Source: Augochlora pura (Eukaryota; Arthropoda; Insecta; Hymenoptera; Halictidae). From it: a DNA stretch of 64,000 nt. The stretch's first letter is position 1; each line of letters starts with the position of its first letter. This document shows, in pieces, positions 10,631 through 22,567 of the stretch. The notes under the pieces are model-generated. The model made no database searches, was not told the origin of the DNA, and worked only from the letters and a program-made list of their open reading frames with translations. The stretch is taken from the NCBI RefSeq assembly GCF_028453695.1, contig NC_135779.1, forward strand, positions 4,898,001 to 4,962,000, written 5' to 3'. The translations under genes were made by a program, and so were the position numbers.

Positions 10631-11404
10631 GAACTATTAAAATTGTAAGTGCTATAAAAATTATAAGAATCAATTTCATGTATATCGAATGTACTAAATT
10701 ATATAAAGCGGAAATATTGTAGATTAAAATGAGTATCTGCAATATTAAAGAATTAAGAATTAATCTGCAAGATTAAAGGAAAACCTTTAATAAGTTACTC
10801 GCGAGTGGCTAAAATTACTAAACAAGGAAAGAATTTTCATGCATAAAAAAACGTTTCTTTAAGTCGAAATAAAATTCTTTACTCTTGTCATTGATATTTA
10901 AGCCCTAAAGTAAATGTGGGCGACTTAATAAATATCGATCTTATTTCTCCCCAAAGAAATGATCACAGTAAAAAAAAATCAATCAAGCATTGTTATTGCG
11001 AGGCGAGAGGTACTGCAACGGTTTAGAGGACGCTCTTCTCTCGTTAGCGTTTCGAACTCGATAAGAAAGTTCTACCCCCCCGGCACTAGTCGTCTACTAG
11101 CAGAAGAGAGAAACCGTCCAGCCCGCATCGCCGAAAGTTGGACACCGGGGGCAGCGGCAAGCTCTAACGTGGCGTCTATATTTTTCGCATGCAAAGGGAG
11201 AGCCCCCAAAGGATGCTCTCGGTGGCTCGTTAGTCTCTCGGTCGGCGAGCAGCGTCGGTCAGTCTTTAATCCAAACATACCCCGTCGTTGAACGCATTCA
11301 TTTAGCCGCGCCCGCCGCGGTCTGAAGTACAGGGAGAGGCGGAGATGCAATTGCGAGTGTAGCACGCGCGGAGGGAACGACACCAGAAACCGGGAGACGG
11401 ACGG
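10631..11404. other. AT-rich then GC-rich non-genic DNA
   Basis: AT-rich to about 10960, then GC-rich. A TCAGT initiator-like motif occurs at about 11257, which is too common to count as a promoter. The 289-codon minus-strand frame (11072-11941) crosses two GA/CT tracts and is compositional. Confidence 0.3.
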
Positions 11405-11442
11405 CTCGAAAGAGAAAGAGAAAGAGAGAGAGAGAGGAAAGA
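11405..11442. repeat. (GA)n microsatellite
   Basis: Interrupted GA/AAGA repeat within a GC-rich block. Confidence 0.85.
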
Positions 11443-11653
11443 AGGAGAAACGCGCGATGTTCCGTAGCCAGAGACGGCGATAGAGTCGAGCATGGAAGGG
11501 ACGCCGTAGAAGGAACTTTCGGCCGGGGTCAATCCTGTGCTGGCCTCCCTCCACCCCTTTGTCCGTTCCAGTGGCGGTCTTTGTTCGGCTCGTGTTTTCG
11601 GGCCACCATAGAATTTGCCTGTGAATTATTGGGGCTCGTCGAGTTCGGGAACG

Positions 11654-11654
<1 letters not shown>

Positions 11655-11693
<39 letters not shown>
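11655..11693. repeat. (TC)n microsatellite
   Basis: A nearly pure TC tract about 215 bp to the right of a GA tract, so this block carries the two orientations close together; transcribed, they could pair. Confidence 0.9.
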
Positions 11694-12000
11694 GGTCGGT
11701 GTGCGTCACCACGAAACCGAGGACACCCACGAAACCCGGCGATCTCGTTGCCCGACACCCTCCTCCCGCCACCCCTGCCCGCCTCCTTCTCGACGCCCGT
11801 TCCAGGACGAATCGATTCCGAACGAAATCTCGGGCCGGGCTTCCGAGATTTTCGTCGAATCCCACCGCGCTGAGAAATATCAGGGGGGATACGAGAAGTT
11901 TTCAGGTGCAAAGTGAAACGACCTCGGTAAATTGAAAGCATCCGCGCGGACCTCGCAGCCCCCGACTCGCTGCCTCGCGATATTAACGTATGGTCGTCTG
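11694..12000. other. GC-rich block, no recognised gene
   Basis: Open frames on both strands, each running through the TC tract. No domain and no splice-bounded exon. Confidence 0.3.
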
Positions 12001-12810
12001 GTAATTTGTTGCAACGCCATTCACAAAATGATGGAATTTTTTGACACTGTTTTTAAAAATGATATAGTCTATGTAAACGCAACGTGATTTAATAATCGAC
12101 GATTGTAGCTTGTTAGTTGGGACAAATTATTGAAAAGTATTTGTTATGAAGTAATATGTACTATTACATATTATGTAACTATATTATAGTACTATAATAT
12201 GTACTATATGTAATATACTGTGGTTTGGTTATTATAAATTATTATAAACTAGCTGTTGTCAATTAGTATAACTTTGTTATTACAAACTACCGTGAACTAT
12301 TCTTTAGAAATTACTATAAATTAATATGAATTAAATATTTAAAATCACTTGTCATCAATTGCTACAAGTTAGTTCCTACAAACTACCACAAACTATTTAT
12401 TTTAAATTACTATGAAGTGCTTATTATATATTATTATAAATTAATTACTAGAAATGACTATAAATGAATATCACAGTATAGTATATATTAGTACATAGCT
12501 GCAGGTATTTATAATATACATTACTAACTACCACGAATTAATTATTAAAAATCATTCCAAAATTAATCACCATAACCTACAATCGCAACTAAAAAGCCCG
12601 CGAAATGTTTCCTCCCCTTTCCATAAAAACCGGTGCAGCATGCACTTCGCTCATCTTCGCCGGCACGAAGACAACGGGCGCGCAGAATGTACTTCTTTCA
12701 ATCTGTTTGAAGTCGCCGGCGCGGATTCCTGATGGTTCTTTACGGATTCAGAATGATGATCTTCCCGTGTCGCTTTGTTCAGTTTGAAAAATGAAGGGTA
12801 ACGGCGCAGG
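12001..12810. other. AT-rich DNA with simple degenerate repeats
   Basis: Between about 12160 and 12560 short phrases such as ATTACTATAAATTA and ACTACCACAAACTA recur without a fixed period. From 12590 the sequence becomes GC-richer. No gene recognised. Confidence 0.4.
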
Positions 12811-12853
12811 GAAAGAGAGAGCGAGAGCGAGAGAGAGAGAGAGGGAGGGAGGG
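12811..12853. repeat. (GA)n microsatellite
   Basis: GAGAGCGAGAGC passing into pure GA and then GGGA. It adjoins a GC-rich segment that continues to about 13020. Confidence 0.85.
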
Positions 12854-13440
12854 AGATCAGGGGCCGTGCGCAGCAACGGATGCTGCAGCACCGGGATGCA
12901 TTTTTCAGGCAGGGATTCCTAGGCCGCGGAGGAACAGTCAAAGGATTGCGAGGCAGGATCCAAACAGATTGCCAGAAGAAGATTTCTCCAGTTCCTCTCG
13001 GCTTTGTCAAATTGCGTTCCGTTTGCCCGGTGACGAGTCGTGAAATACTTTAAATTCCTAGCGAAACGAGTGCGCGAATACGTTTTTAGAAGCGGGGCTG
13101 ATTTTCCGACGGAGCTTGAAAGACAATTTTTTCGACGACATTCGCATAAGAAATTGAAGATCTTCTCTTTAAGAAATGAATTATTGAGGAGGTTCGAATA
13201 GTTGAAAATTGTTATATATTATCGTTCGAATTTTTACCATTCTCTTAGCGGCTGTCACGCTTTATTCAATTGCATTATTAGTTGTCGAAATGAACGAAGA
13301 AAAAAAGTATATATACATATACATTGAGAAAAGTACGTACCAAGAAAAATGTTAATTTATTTATGAACAAATTCAGCCGTGCCTAAGAGGTACAATAAAT
13401 ATTATTAAACGTACGAAAAATTGATTATATTCTTTCATTT
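12854..13440. other. Non-genic, GC-rich to AT-rich
   Basis: Nothing recognised apart from a pyrimidine-rich acceptor-like stretch at the end (TTCTTTCATTTTGCAG, ending at 13444) in front of the open frame at 13459. Confidence 0.3.
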
Positions 13441-13458
13441 TGCAGAGAGAATTTTCGT

Positions 13459-13857
13459 ATGGACCTAATAGATAGCAAATTATACCGATCGGTAAAATAT
13501 TATGAAAAAATGAATAACATGTCGCAAAATAGAGACTTGAAGCTGCTAGATGAGGTGCATCGTCGTCCGATTGGTTGCTGCGAAATCCAAGCGGCCGAAA
13601 TATCGACAACCCGAGTCGGAGATTCGTTCTACGCAGACTTCTCGTCGCCGCTTCGATTCCTCGGCGACTCCGGCTGCTTTTGGCTCTCGTTTCGCAAGGA
13701 GGACGCAACGGGGGCCTGGTTCACGGTTGAGGAGACGCGGCGACCGACATCGTCGGCGGAGGTCGATCGCTCGTCATCGGCCCGCGCGGTCATCGGCGCG
13801 GCGTTCCGTGCGCGGGCGCAGCCCTTATTGTTCTTCGCGGCCAGGGAGAGGCCTTAA
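13459..13857 (+). CDS. Open frame of 132 codons after an acceptor-like site (doubtful)
   Basis: An ATG opens a 132-codon frame 15 bases after an acceptor-like TTTTGCAG. Its first half is not low-complexity and spans a change from AT-rich to GC-rich DNA without a stop. The second half is Arg/Ser/Ala-rich, as in the neighbouring non-coding GC blocks. I recognise no domain, signal peptide or family. It is most likely a chance open frame and is recorded because the local splice signal is better than around other frames. Confidence 0.12.
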   Translation: MDLIDSKLYRSVKYYEKMNNMSQNRDLKLLDEVHRRPIGCCEIQAAEISTTRVGDSFYADFSSPLRFLGDSGCFWLSFRKEDATGAWFTVEETRRPTSSAEVDRSSSARAVIGAAFRARAQPLLFFAARERP

Positions 13858-14156
13858 TTACGCCGCTCCTCGTACGTCTGATTTGCGTGGCCGCCGAGCC
13901 AGACGGGGGCCGTTACGTTAATTACGCGCGGACAGGTACACGCTTTCCGCCGGACACGTCAATGGTTCATTAGGCAGCCGTACGCGTCGAACTTTCAAAC
14001 TTCTCGATTCATGACCGCGACGCTCGCCATTATCGCCCCGAAACCCACCCCCTCCTTCTCGCTAAGGGGTAATCGGGCCCGAGACGTTCCGCTGCGGAAA
14101 GTTCGCTTGTCGCTGCGTCGCTGCTGCTTAACCGCGTTTATTGTAAGCGGGGCTTG
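13858..14156. other. GC-rich block, no recognised gene
   Basis: CpG-rich sequence that ends at the TTAA element beginning at 14157. Nothing further seen. Confidence 0.3.
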
Positions 14157-14403
14157 TTAACCCTTTGCGATCGAGCGGCGACGCAGAGGCATTGCTGAAG
14201 TTGTAGTATTTTGATTCTGAAAATTTAGGTTTCAGTAATTTTTGAAAGTGTAACTGTTTTTGCGTGAGTTACGAGATTCGATATATTATAAAAGATATTA
14301 TTGATATAAAATTTAAAATATAATTTTTTATGTAAAATGGAAATGATATATGTCAGAGAAATTAATTTAGAATTGCGGTTAAAAGGGCTTCGATGCTTTT
14401 TAA
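14157..14403. mobile_element. Family A TTAA element, decayed
   Basis: It starts TTAACCCTTTGCGATCGAGC and ends AAAAGGGCTTCGATGCTTTTTAA. It retains the family's internal AAAATGGAAATGATATATGTCAGAG near the right side, in the same relative place as in the copy at 46101-46341 when that is inverted. Length is 247 bp. The right end has lost the GGGTTAA form. Confidence 0.7.
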
Positions 14404-14930
14404 TTGTATTGCGTTATGTTTGCAGTTAAAACTTTATCTAGATTGTCGAAGTTATGTCAAGATTATAACAAAGTTATGTCAGGGTTTAATATAAGAATTT
14501 GAACAGTTTTTAATAGTTAAATATAAAAATTAAATTTAGAATTTAAATGAAAGTTTGAAGTGGATATTTGATTTAAGTAATGGTTGATTTAGTGCTAGTA
14601 TCAGTGGTTAAACTATTATTATAAATTGATTTATTACCTTAATCATCTTACAACCTTTTTTGTACAATTTACAAAATTTTTTTATATAATTTATAACCTA
14701 TCATTTAAATTGTAATTTAGTCTAAATCAAATCCGGTTTGGTACCTTGGGTATCTTTCGATTTTAATTTACCCGATAGCTATTGTTGATTAATGTTAACC
14801 CTATATAGTCGGAGGCATTTTAACTCAAAATAAAAAATATAATAGCCTCTCGCTATTGTAATATTTCCATTTATATTTTCCACAAAAAGAATATCTTCGC
14901 ACAAAAATAATAAATCTCACGTGTTTTTCT
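14404..14930. other. AT-rich DNA with a second decayed family A end
   Basis: No gene. At about 14796 TTAACCCTATATAGTCGGAG followed by GCATTTTAACTCAAAAT resembles the GAAGCCATTTTAACTG end of family A, so a relic of the family probably occupies about 14796-14900. Confidence 0.4.
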
Positions 14931-15880
14931 ATTACGAACAAATTGACAAAGCTTACGATTAATGTATCAAACAGTTCACCTTAAAAACTTTATTCATCGA
15001 TATCTACCCCCGAAGCGTCTCGATAAAGAGATTTACTATAACAACCACCGCAGAAAATTAGATCAACACCGCATATCGTACGAACCGTGTATCGACCAAT
15101 CGACAGAGTTCAGAATCGATGGACCGCGCCGATCGGTCTTCCGCGAAAAAAGGAAAACAGTTCAATGATCGACTGTTCGCCGCGGCGTGCCGCGGTAAGG
15201 AGGATCTCGCAACAGCGAAATCTTCCATAAATCTTCCGCTATCTGGCAAGGTCTTAATCAAATTTGCGGCATCAAATGCCGCGCGAGCGCGCGCGCGCGG
15301 GAAGATTAATTTTTTCCGCCGGCGAAAAAAGGCAAATCGACGGCGGCCTGTCGAAAGCGGTCGCTCCATCATTTTCGGCTCGGCGCGCGAAGATATCGGC
15401 GTCCTCGAGCCGGCGATCCGGCGAATTCCGCGGAAATTTTCCCGAAGAACCGTCGCGGGAGCACGGGAGGCCGGCGTCGGCCGCGCGAAGAACTACAAAT
15501 TCGCGGTCATTAATTATTACGGCGGCTTGGACCGATACCACGGGCTACACACGATTGGCTCATTAATTTTCAGCGACGTACCCATCGACTTTCTGTCACG
15601 CTTCCGGCCCCTCGCCACTCCCGAAATCCCGATCCCCCCTCCTACGACCGACGGACCACAAATCAAAATCGCGAACCGAACACGGCTAAATAATTTCGAG
15701 GTTCGCGTCGCCCGAGTCCGGGCTCCGTCGCTCGACGTCGGCCTAACGCGTGTCATCGGTTTCTCGTCGATTGCCTTTTTCGCGATTTAATACAGCCAGA
15801 CGATTTCTCACCGTGAAGACGCGAAACGGCGCCGAGAAGACGACTCATACGAACTTAAGAAGGTCAGAAAAGATAGTGTC
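14931..15880. other. GC-rich block with long compositional frames
   Basis: Plus-strand frames at 15119-15790 (223 codons) and 15264-15566 and minus-strand frames at 15058-15372 and 15272-15541 overlap one another. They are Arg/Ala-rich without motifs. I do not support any as a gene. Confidence 0.35.
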
Positions 15881-16659
15881 AAAGAAAACTAATTGCACAA
15901 AATTAATTGAATTTAATAAGATTTAAATAAGATTGAACAAAAAATAACTCCGTTCAGTTAATACGAGAATCACAGTTTAAATAAAAAGCGAGCGACAGCA
16001 GCAACAACAGTCGCACGATTTGCAATATTTTCAAGCGAATTTTAGACGGTCGGTCGGTGAAGCATTTCCATTAGGAGATCGCCGCTCTGTTTCGAACGTA
16101 TAAAGCCGCAAGGTGCCGCGAAGGTGGATCGATTTTTCAAAAGCCGGCCGCGTAGAACGGGGCAGCCCTCATAAATACATTGAGACACATAGGGAGTTGC
16201 CAGTGATTTATTCGAACGCGCGCGCCACGGCGATACCAGGGGGAAATTACCAGAGAGTCCCAGATTCGCGGGGAAAGTTCGACTCGACCCGGTTCCGCGG
16301 GCAGTTTTAGGGATCCCTTGATTTAGGTGTTTCCCGTGCCCGGGGAATTTTCGAAAATTCCCAGCCGCGAGATATTTTCCCACGGTAGCGATCTTCCGGC
16401 CGTGCTACCAAATATTTTCTGTCCGCGGGAATATCGCCGATTCCGGGAAGGCGGGGATGCTGTTCCTCGTCCCACGGCGGAAAACTTCCTTGGAAAATTT
16501 TGAAATCGTCCGGGGGGGGAGTTGCTCGCGGACGTTCGGGTAACTTCGCGGGGAGACGCTCGGAATTTAATTTAGCGAAGCTGCAAGTTTTTCCCGGTCG
16601 CTACGGCGAGCTTTCCGCCGCGGCCGAAAAGTTTTCGGATTTAAGTGACACGGAGAAGA
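15881..16659. other. Non-genic, AT-rich then GC-rich
   Basis: A short GCAGCAACAACAG tract lies near 15998. The rest is GC-rich sequence leading to a G run. No gene recognised. Confidence 0.3.
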
Positions 16660-16676
16660 GGGGGGGGGGGGGGGGG
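16660..16676 (+). repeat. Poly-G run of 17
   Basis: An uninterrupted G tract. Such runs are length-variable and prone to sequencing error. Confidence 0.9.
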
Positions 16677-16713
16677 CGGCGGCTAAGGGGCACCGTGGAC
16701 AAATTTGTTTTCA

Positions 16714-17567
16714 TTAACCCTTTCGCGAAGGGTGCCGTGTGTATACGACAGTCACACTTGGCGTCACGGCGCCTGTGTATACAGGGTGGTTCAAGCAAAT
16801 TGTTACGAGTCGTAGCTCCGTTGTTATTGCATTTATGAAAAACTGCCAGAGGAGAAAGATAAATGGTTCGAAGAGCACTATATTTGTAGGCCTTTCAATT
16901 TTTTTTTTTTTTAGAAGCAACAGTGCACGTGCAATTAATAATTGCATCGTTTCTTTAAATAGAAATATATATTTTTATTTACACAGATCGATTCTTCTGT
17001 TCATTCTACGTAAAAAATGATTAGGGTACCATGGCAAAATAATTATTAGATCTCGAGATATTTTAAAAAAATGTGACTTGTAACAATCGCGTGGAACATC
17101 CTGTATACGGCAGCCACCTTTTGGTCCACGAAGGCCGACGCCGCTTATGTGATCATAATTATATTATTATACTTATATAATTAAAAATAATTATAGTAGT
17201 GCCTCAGAGTCACCAATCGAGTTCAAAGGGTTAACAACCATACCACCAATGAATTTATAGCTTCATTTCGAGTTCGCTATTCTGTCACCCTAAAATAATT
17301 TCGATAGCAACAAAGTTCAATTTTAAAAAATTTTTTAAACGTGAACAAAAAAAAATCATTATTTATATATAGAATACACTTTGTTACTTAAAATGGAAAT
17401 ACTGTACGCCAGAAGAATTGTTTCAGATTTACAGTTAAAACGGCTTCGAATGCAAAGGGTTAAACGAAGTATGGTTCACTCGCGCCGTCGCGAAAAATGG
17501 CAAAGTATAGTAAGTCGCGGCGTCGCGAAAAATAGCGATGAATGGTACCCCGTCGCGAAAGGGTTAA
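16714..17567. mobile_element. Nested TTAA element complex
   Basis: The outer ends are TTAACCCTTTCGCGA (16714-16728) and TCGCGAAAGGGTTAA (17553-17567), an exact 15-bp inverted repeat with TTAA at both sides. Inside lie a TA-flanked mariner-like element (16782-17103), a family A right end finishing at 17234 and a second family A right end finishing at 17463. The order suggests successive insertions of small elements into each other. No transposase frame survives. Confidence 0.65.
16782..17103. mobile_element. TA-flanked mariner-like miniature element
   Basis: It begins CAGGGTGGTTCAAGC and ends GCGTGGAACATCCTG, giving related inverted ends, and TA dinucleotides flank both sides (16780-16781 and 17104-17105). 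Length is 322 bp. It is AT-rich with a T run and has no transposase. TA target duplication and CAGGGTG-type ends are typical of Tc1/mariner-derived miniature elements. Confidence 0.7.
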
Positions 17568-17904
17568 ACCGATACCCGGGGGGCAACCGCCCTGTCCCTT
17601 TTTTATTTTCGTGCGCGCGCGCTGCCTAATCCGTTCGAGTTTTCGCCGATAAACGACGAACGTTTCTCGCGATAACACACCGATAATGATTAATCACGGT
17701 GGGCCGATAATCGATCGTACGAATAAGCGATTAAACAAACGAGCGGCCCACGCGCATCCCTCCTCCCCTCCCCTCACCACGGCGCCGGCGAAAAACCTCG
17801 CCCCGGCAAATTTCCACTCAACGTGTTTCGATTTGTATCGAGCTTACGGTTCATTGGACCATCTCTCGATTAATTTTTGCATTCCGCCGCTCCCTCGCCC
17901 GTTC
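17568..17904. other. Non-genic GC-rich stretch
   Basis: No recognised feature. A GCGCGCGC tract occurs near 17613. Confidence 0.3.
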
Positions 17905-17955
17905 ACGCACACACACACACACACACACACGCGTACAGAGCCGAGCGCGCGCGCG
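17905..17955. repeat. (CA)n then (GC)n microsatellites
   Basis: CACACA repeats of about 26 bases are followed after a short gap by GCGCGCGCG. The two small frames around it are products of these repeats. Confidence 0.9.
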
Positions 17956-18375
17956 TAGAACGACGCGGACACACGCGCGATTTTCGGTATCGAGCCGCGC
18001 GACCGGAAAACCATTCAAAAGATTTTACGCTCTTTTTTTTCGGGCGCCATTCTTCTTCGTTTAGTGGCCGTGTTCTTTATGGGATTGTTTTTTACGCGAA
18101 TTAACCAATGAACGATCGGATGAAAAGAATCCGGGCGGGACGAGCTTCGGATCCTCTTGATCTATTACAGAATATTCGTTGGCTGCGTGCTTTGGACTTT
18201 GATACAACGACGATATTTTTTTCGTTTTTGTTTCTTTTCTTTTGGTTGAGACAATGTGATAGGGGATGAATGCGCTTGTATCTTTTGTTGGGTTGCGATA
18301 AGGGATGCAAGTGATAAGAATTGTTTTCGAAATTCTAAAGTTGAATTAATTTTTTTACATTATATAGGGAAACTG
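17956..18375. other. Non-genic stretch
   Basis: GC-rich then T-rich sequence. Nothing recognised. Confidence 0.3.
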
Positions 18376-18590
18376 TTTGAAAATATAATATAATGCAACT
18401 TTTTCGAAATTGAAAATTGTAAATGATCCGATATTATTTTGAGATCAGAATTTTATTTAGTTCCCATTTTGGAAATTATATGTTGTTGACAACGTAATAG
18501 TATATAATGATAATGCAACTGTAGCAAATATAATATAATGCAACTGGTTGGACATTGAGAATTGTAAATGATTTGATACCATTTTGATAA
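18376..18590. repeat. Tandem duplication, offset 145 bp
   Basis: AAATATAATATAATGCAACT occurs at 18381 and 18526, in both places followed by related GAAATTGAAAATTGTAAATGAT / GACATTGAGAATTGTAAATGAT and a GATA...CATTTTGA phrase. A shorter ATAATGCAACT copy lies in between, at about 18508. Confidence 0.65.
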
Positions 18591-19570
18591 ATCCTTTTTC
18601 TCAAGACTCACCATCGCCGATCCCCAACTTTGAAAGAGCAACCCACGTGTCCTATACCTTCTCGTATCTTCCCACAGCACATGCTCCCAAAACACCACTT
18701 TCCGCCGTAACAAAAGGATCCTCACAAAATCAACAACAAACCACTCGAACCAGTCATTACTTCGACAAACCAGCACCACTAAATCCCATAAAAATCATCA
18801 ACGCTCCGAACCGCGTCGCGGCAACACCGACGCCTATTCACAAGTCGCTCCCTAGGAGAACTAGACCGTCCGCCGATCGAGCGATCGACGCAACAGCGAG
18901 AACTGGCTCGCGGTTACGCAAGCCGGAAACATCGTCCGCCGGTAGATCGGATCGACGATCGAAATGATCCGTCGCAGATCGTCGAACGGCGCGCCCGAAA
19001 ACAGCCATCGCGACCGAGAGAAGCGACCGTCGCGAAAATCGAGTAGCACCGCGATCGACCGCCGGTGCAGAATCGACAGCAATAAAATCGAGGAGCAACA
19101 CGATCGGCGGATCACGTTCGCCGCGGCGCTGGCCGACCGTCGTCGCTCGCGCGCGCGGCGTCTTTGCATAAATTATGTAACCGTGGCCGTCGAAGGCCGC
19201 CGCGGAAACGGCGATAGCCGCCGCCGACGACGAGCGATCAATGTAGGCTTTATCTAGAATTTCAGTCTCGACCCGATATACCGGCGGATCGGGTGCGCGC
19301 CGGAGCCGCTTACGTGGAAATTAAACGCGGACCGGAAGTGGCTCGGGTCGCCCGGTGCCGGCCGGAAGTAGCTTACGCCGCGTTCTAGACGCGACAATAA
19401 GCTGTAGCGGTCCGACGAAAAATTGCGAGATTTTTGCCGAGGAATTTAAGCGGCTTTCGGTGAAAATTCCTTTGGCCGTAGCGCGAGTTTAATGTTACGA
19501 CGCTGCACGCGGTCGTTAGCAGATTCGGCGTTTTACCTGGCCGCGTTCCACACCTGGACGAATTTGTTAG
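18591..19570. other. GC-rich block, no recognised gene
   Basis: Frames on both strands (18584-18967 plus; 18838-19101 and 18861-19169 minus; 18964-19257 plus) are dominated by GATCG/CGATCG words and biased to Arg, Ser and Asp. No domain or supported exon. Confidence 0.35.
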
Positions 19571-19870
19571 GATCGTTCGTTTTTAAGAGATTGTATTTTT
19601 ACAAAGATAGTATTTTTACAAAGATAGTATTTTATAGAGATTGTATTTTACAGAGATAGAATTTGTGAAATATGGTAGGCAGAATTTGGTAACATTGCAT
19701 TAGAAGATGAAGGCTAATGAATATAATTTTATTCGATAGTAATAAATAAATCGAGTGGTACTTTATTTAAGTAAAGGTGTTATTTGGAGAAGAATTTATT
19801 CGTAGGAGAATTAATGCGAAAAATAATCGAGTAATAATTGTACATTATATATACAGTTTTTGTATAGTTT
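19571..19870. repeat. Short-period AT-rich repeats
   Basis: GATAGTATTTTTACAAA / GATTGTATTTTACAGA phrases recur three to four times at 19590-19665. The remainder is unique AT-rich sequence. Confidence 0.5.
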
Positions 19871-20185
19871 GTTGATCTATTTCTTCCATATTAATTTCTC
19901 CAATAATTCAAATGAAACATTAAAAGTATTCTTCGAAGTATTAATAAATCTCAAGGGGTCATTATAAAAAGAAGGTTTCGATCTTTAAATTCACATAAAT
20001 TATATTACAAAAAAATTGTTGCATAGTTTATCCATCAATTTATTCCATATTAATTTCTCCAATTATCCGAATGAAATTCGAATGAAAAATTAAAAGTATT
20101 CTTCGAACTATTGATAAAGCTCAAAGGGTCATTTTAAAAAGGAAGTTTTGATCTTTAAATCCACGTGAATTAAATCAGGAACAAA
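19871..20185. repeat. Tandem duplication, two units near 160-170 bp
   Basis: CCATATTAATTTCTCCAAT occurs at about 19887 and 20046, each followed by ATTAAAAGTATTCTTCGAA, AAAGGGTCATT-like sequence and TCGATCTTTAAAT. The second unit has an extra ATTCGAATGAA. Confidence 0.75.
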
Positions 20186-21150
20186 ATTGTCTAAAGATTT
20201 CATAGACATTTTTATTTCTAGAAAATAAATCGTCACGAAAATCATTTTCTATCAACACTGTACATTGATTTAATCTTCCTATTTTCTCTATTAATTACGA
20301 ACAAGTTTCTCCCGCGAATCAAATGTACTATCAATCAAATGTACTACCAATCAAATATCAACTACCATTAATTCTGAATCTAGAAGCCAACAATCACGGA
20401 ATAAAAGAACGATTTCAAAGACGCAACATAATTATTAACGAACGGCCCGGCATCGATTTCCCGGCGCGCACCGGAACACGTCAAAATCGCGGCACGCCAG
20501 ACCGTGCGCGATAAATCACGGCGCACCGGAAACTAAATCCTCGTCTACGCGCGGCGAGATTAAACCGGAAGTAGCCTAAGCAACAGGACGATAACCGCAA
20601 GCCGCGAATTCGTGCAGTCAATGTTAGCCGAGTAAATCGTTCACGAGATATCAAGCGGCGCGACGGTGGAGTAGCGCGCGTCGCCGAGGGGATACGAGAT
20701 TCGCGCGTCGCCGCGATTACAATATCCAGATTGTTTAACGCGGAGAACGGAAAAATGAGCAACGAGTCGCGCGCGTCGTTCGTCATAAGCGGCGATTGCG
20801 AGTCGCGCGCGCGCGAGACGAGGAGGAGTTCGCGAGGAACGGAAATTTCGTCGCCAAATAAAGCGACGTTTACACGGACCGCCGTTCGTTTCTCCATTTT
20901 TCAAACTCCTCGCCGCAAATATTTGCCCGTGCAAATAGTAGTTTTTAACACTTTGCGGTCCGCGCGGGACCACTGTGCTGGTCGCGGCTCTTTTATTGTC
21001 GCCAGATTCGACGAGGCTCGTCGATACATTTCTTTATTACATCGATGGTAATGCCGCGAGGGAAAAAAGCCGACGGAACGCCGCGGCGGTTTGTTTGCGC
21101 TTTCAGCGATCGAGAGCAATTTTTTAGATGCGGCAGATTCGGGTTTTAAG
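20186..21150. other. AT-rich then GC-rich non-genic DNA
   Basis: The GC-rich part (20440-21120) has overlapping frames on both strands without motifs. At 20946 TTAACACTTTGCGGTCCGCG resembles the end of another TTAA element, but no partner end was found downstream. Confidence 0.35.
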
Positions 21151-21205
21151 GTAATTAAAATTCGGTTGAAAATTCGGTTGAAAATTCGGTTGAAAATTCG
21201 GAAGT
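21151..21205. repeat. 13-bp minisatellite
   Basis: AAAATTCGGTTGA repeated about four times in direct succession. Confidence 0.85.
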
Positions 21206-22567
21206 TAAATAAGGATAAGCGGAGTGATCGATTGTGGTGTTAAGATATGGTTATTTGTTAGGTTCTTGGGGTTTCTTTGTTGTTATTTAGCTGGTTTTGA
21301 AGTTTGTATAATATAGTCTAGTATCATTTATATATTTACTCATTTATATATTGTATTTAAGTGTCTATATATCTATATATTCATATTGATATATATTCAT
21401 ATTATGTCATTTTTAAAATAATTTAATACAATTTCAGTATTTATATATGTATAATTTCTTTGCGACGAATATAATCGTTAACAACAGTTAAAAACTGGTT
21501 AAGAAAATTAAATGTAATACTTTAACATCTTCCATTAAATTATATATTACCCAAAAATATCATATTTAATTAAAGCATGAAGAAAATCAGGCGCATGCAG
21601 TATATCTATAGTAACATACATTTATGCCTTGACATAACCTTATATACATAACCTTGTAGAAATTTACATATACTTACATATATCTGTACATTTATGCTAA
21701 TACTTTTAAAAAAGATAACAACAGCTAATTAAATATATAAAACAAGAATAATTATTATACTATAAATTTCCATAAGAGCGCATAAAAATCGTCACCCAAA
21801 AGCAAAAGTTTTAGCATTTTAAATTAAACTCAGAACAAGAAAACAATTATTCTTTTCGTAACAAAATACACTTCGTTCCCGAATATAATTCCAATATTAC
21901 CCAACAAACAATATAATCCAAATCCTCCACACATTCGAAACTTTTTCTTATTCCCCTCGCGAAATCCTTTTCAATAAATATTCCCCGGTGACTTGTTGCC
22001 AAGAAACTTCTATTACACGGACTCCGAAATGTCTGTTCCGGTCGAACGCTTCCCGAACAGAATTTCCGCTTACAACTTCCCCCTCCCCGGAAAATTGTTC
22101 GTATTTTCTTAAACGGGACGAACCGCGTTAACGTTTTTCTTTTGCGAAAACCTGTACAGCGAACTCGTTCGATTTATCCGAAAGCGTGTGCGCCACGTCT
22201 AAGAAAATTCATCGTCGCGCGCGGTCTCGCCTAGAAAGATAATTTCTGCATGGTCCGCCGAATCCTTTAACCGGGGACACTTTTCACGCGGGGGTCGATC
22301 GGAGTTTGTAGACAAGCTTAGACCCTCCAAATTCGGGAATTTCCTGCGTGTTCCGGGGAAGTTCGGCGCCGCGCTCCGGCTCGAGAACTTTTTAAGCTCT
22401 TGACTTCTCCGAGGAGGGGGGCTCGGCAAATTTTTCCTCGCCCCGCGAAATTTTTGCATTCAAAATTACTGGCGCCGGGCCCTTAGATCCGCGGACAATG
22501 TGAAACTTCCTGCGCTCGGATTTCTTGGTAGTCGACTTCGGGATGCCTTCGTCGAAGCTAATTTTAG
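21206..22567. other. Non-genic AT-rich then moderately GC-rich DNA
   Basis: ATAT/TATAC-rich sequence at 21300-21720 and mixed sequence to 22560. The minus-strand frame 22199-22459 has no recognisable motif. Confidence 0.35.

Noticed and set aside
11072..11941. 289-codon minus-strand frame
   Set aside because: Runs through two dinucleotide microsatellites; Arg/Ser-rich throughout.
15119..15790. 223-codon plus-strand frame
   Set aside because: Composition-driven; several alternative frames are open over the same bases and none shows a family signature.
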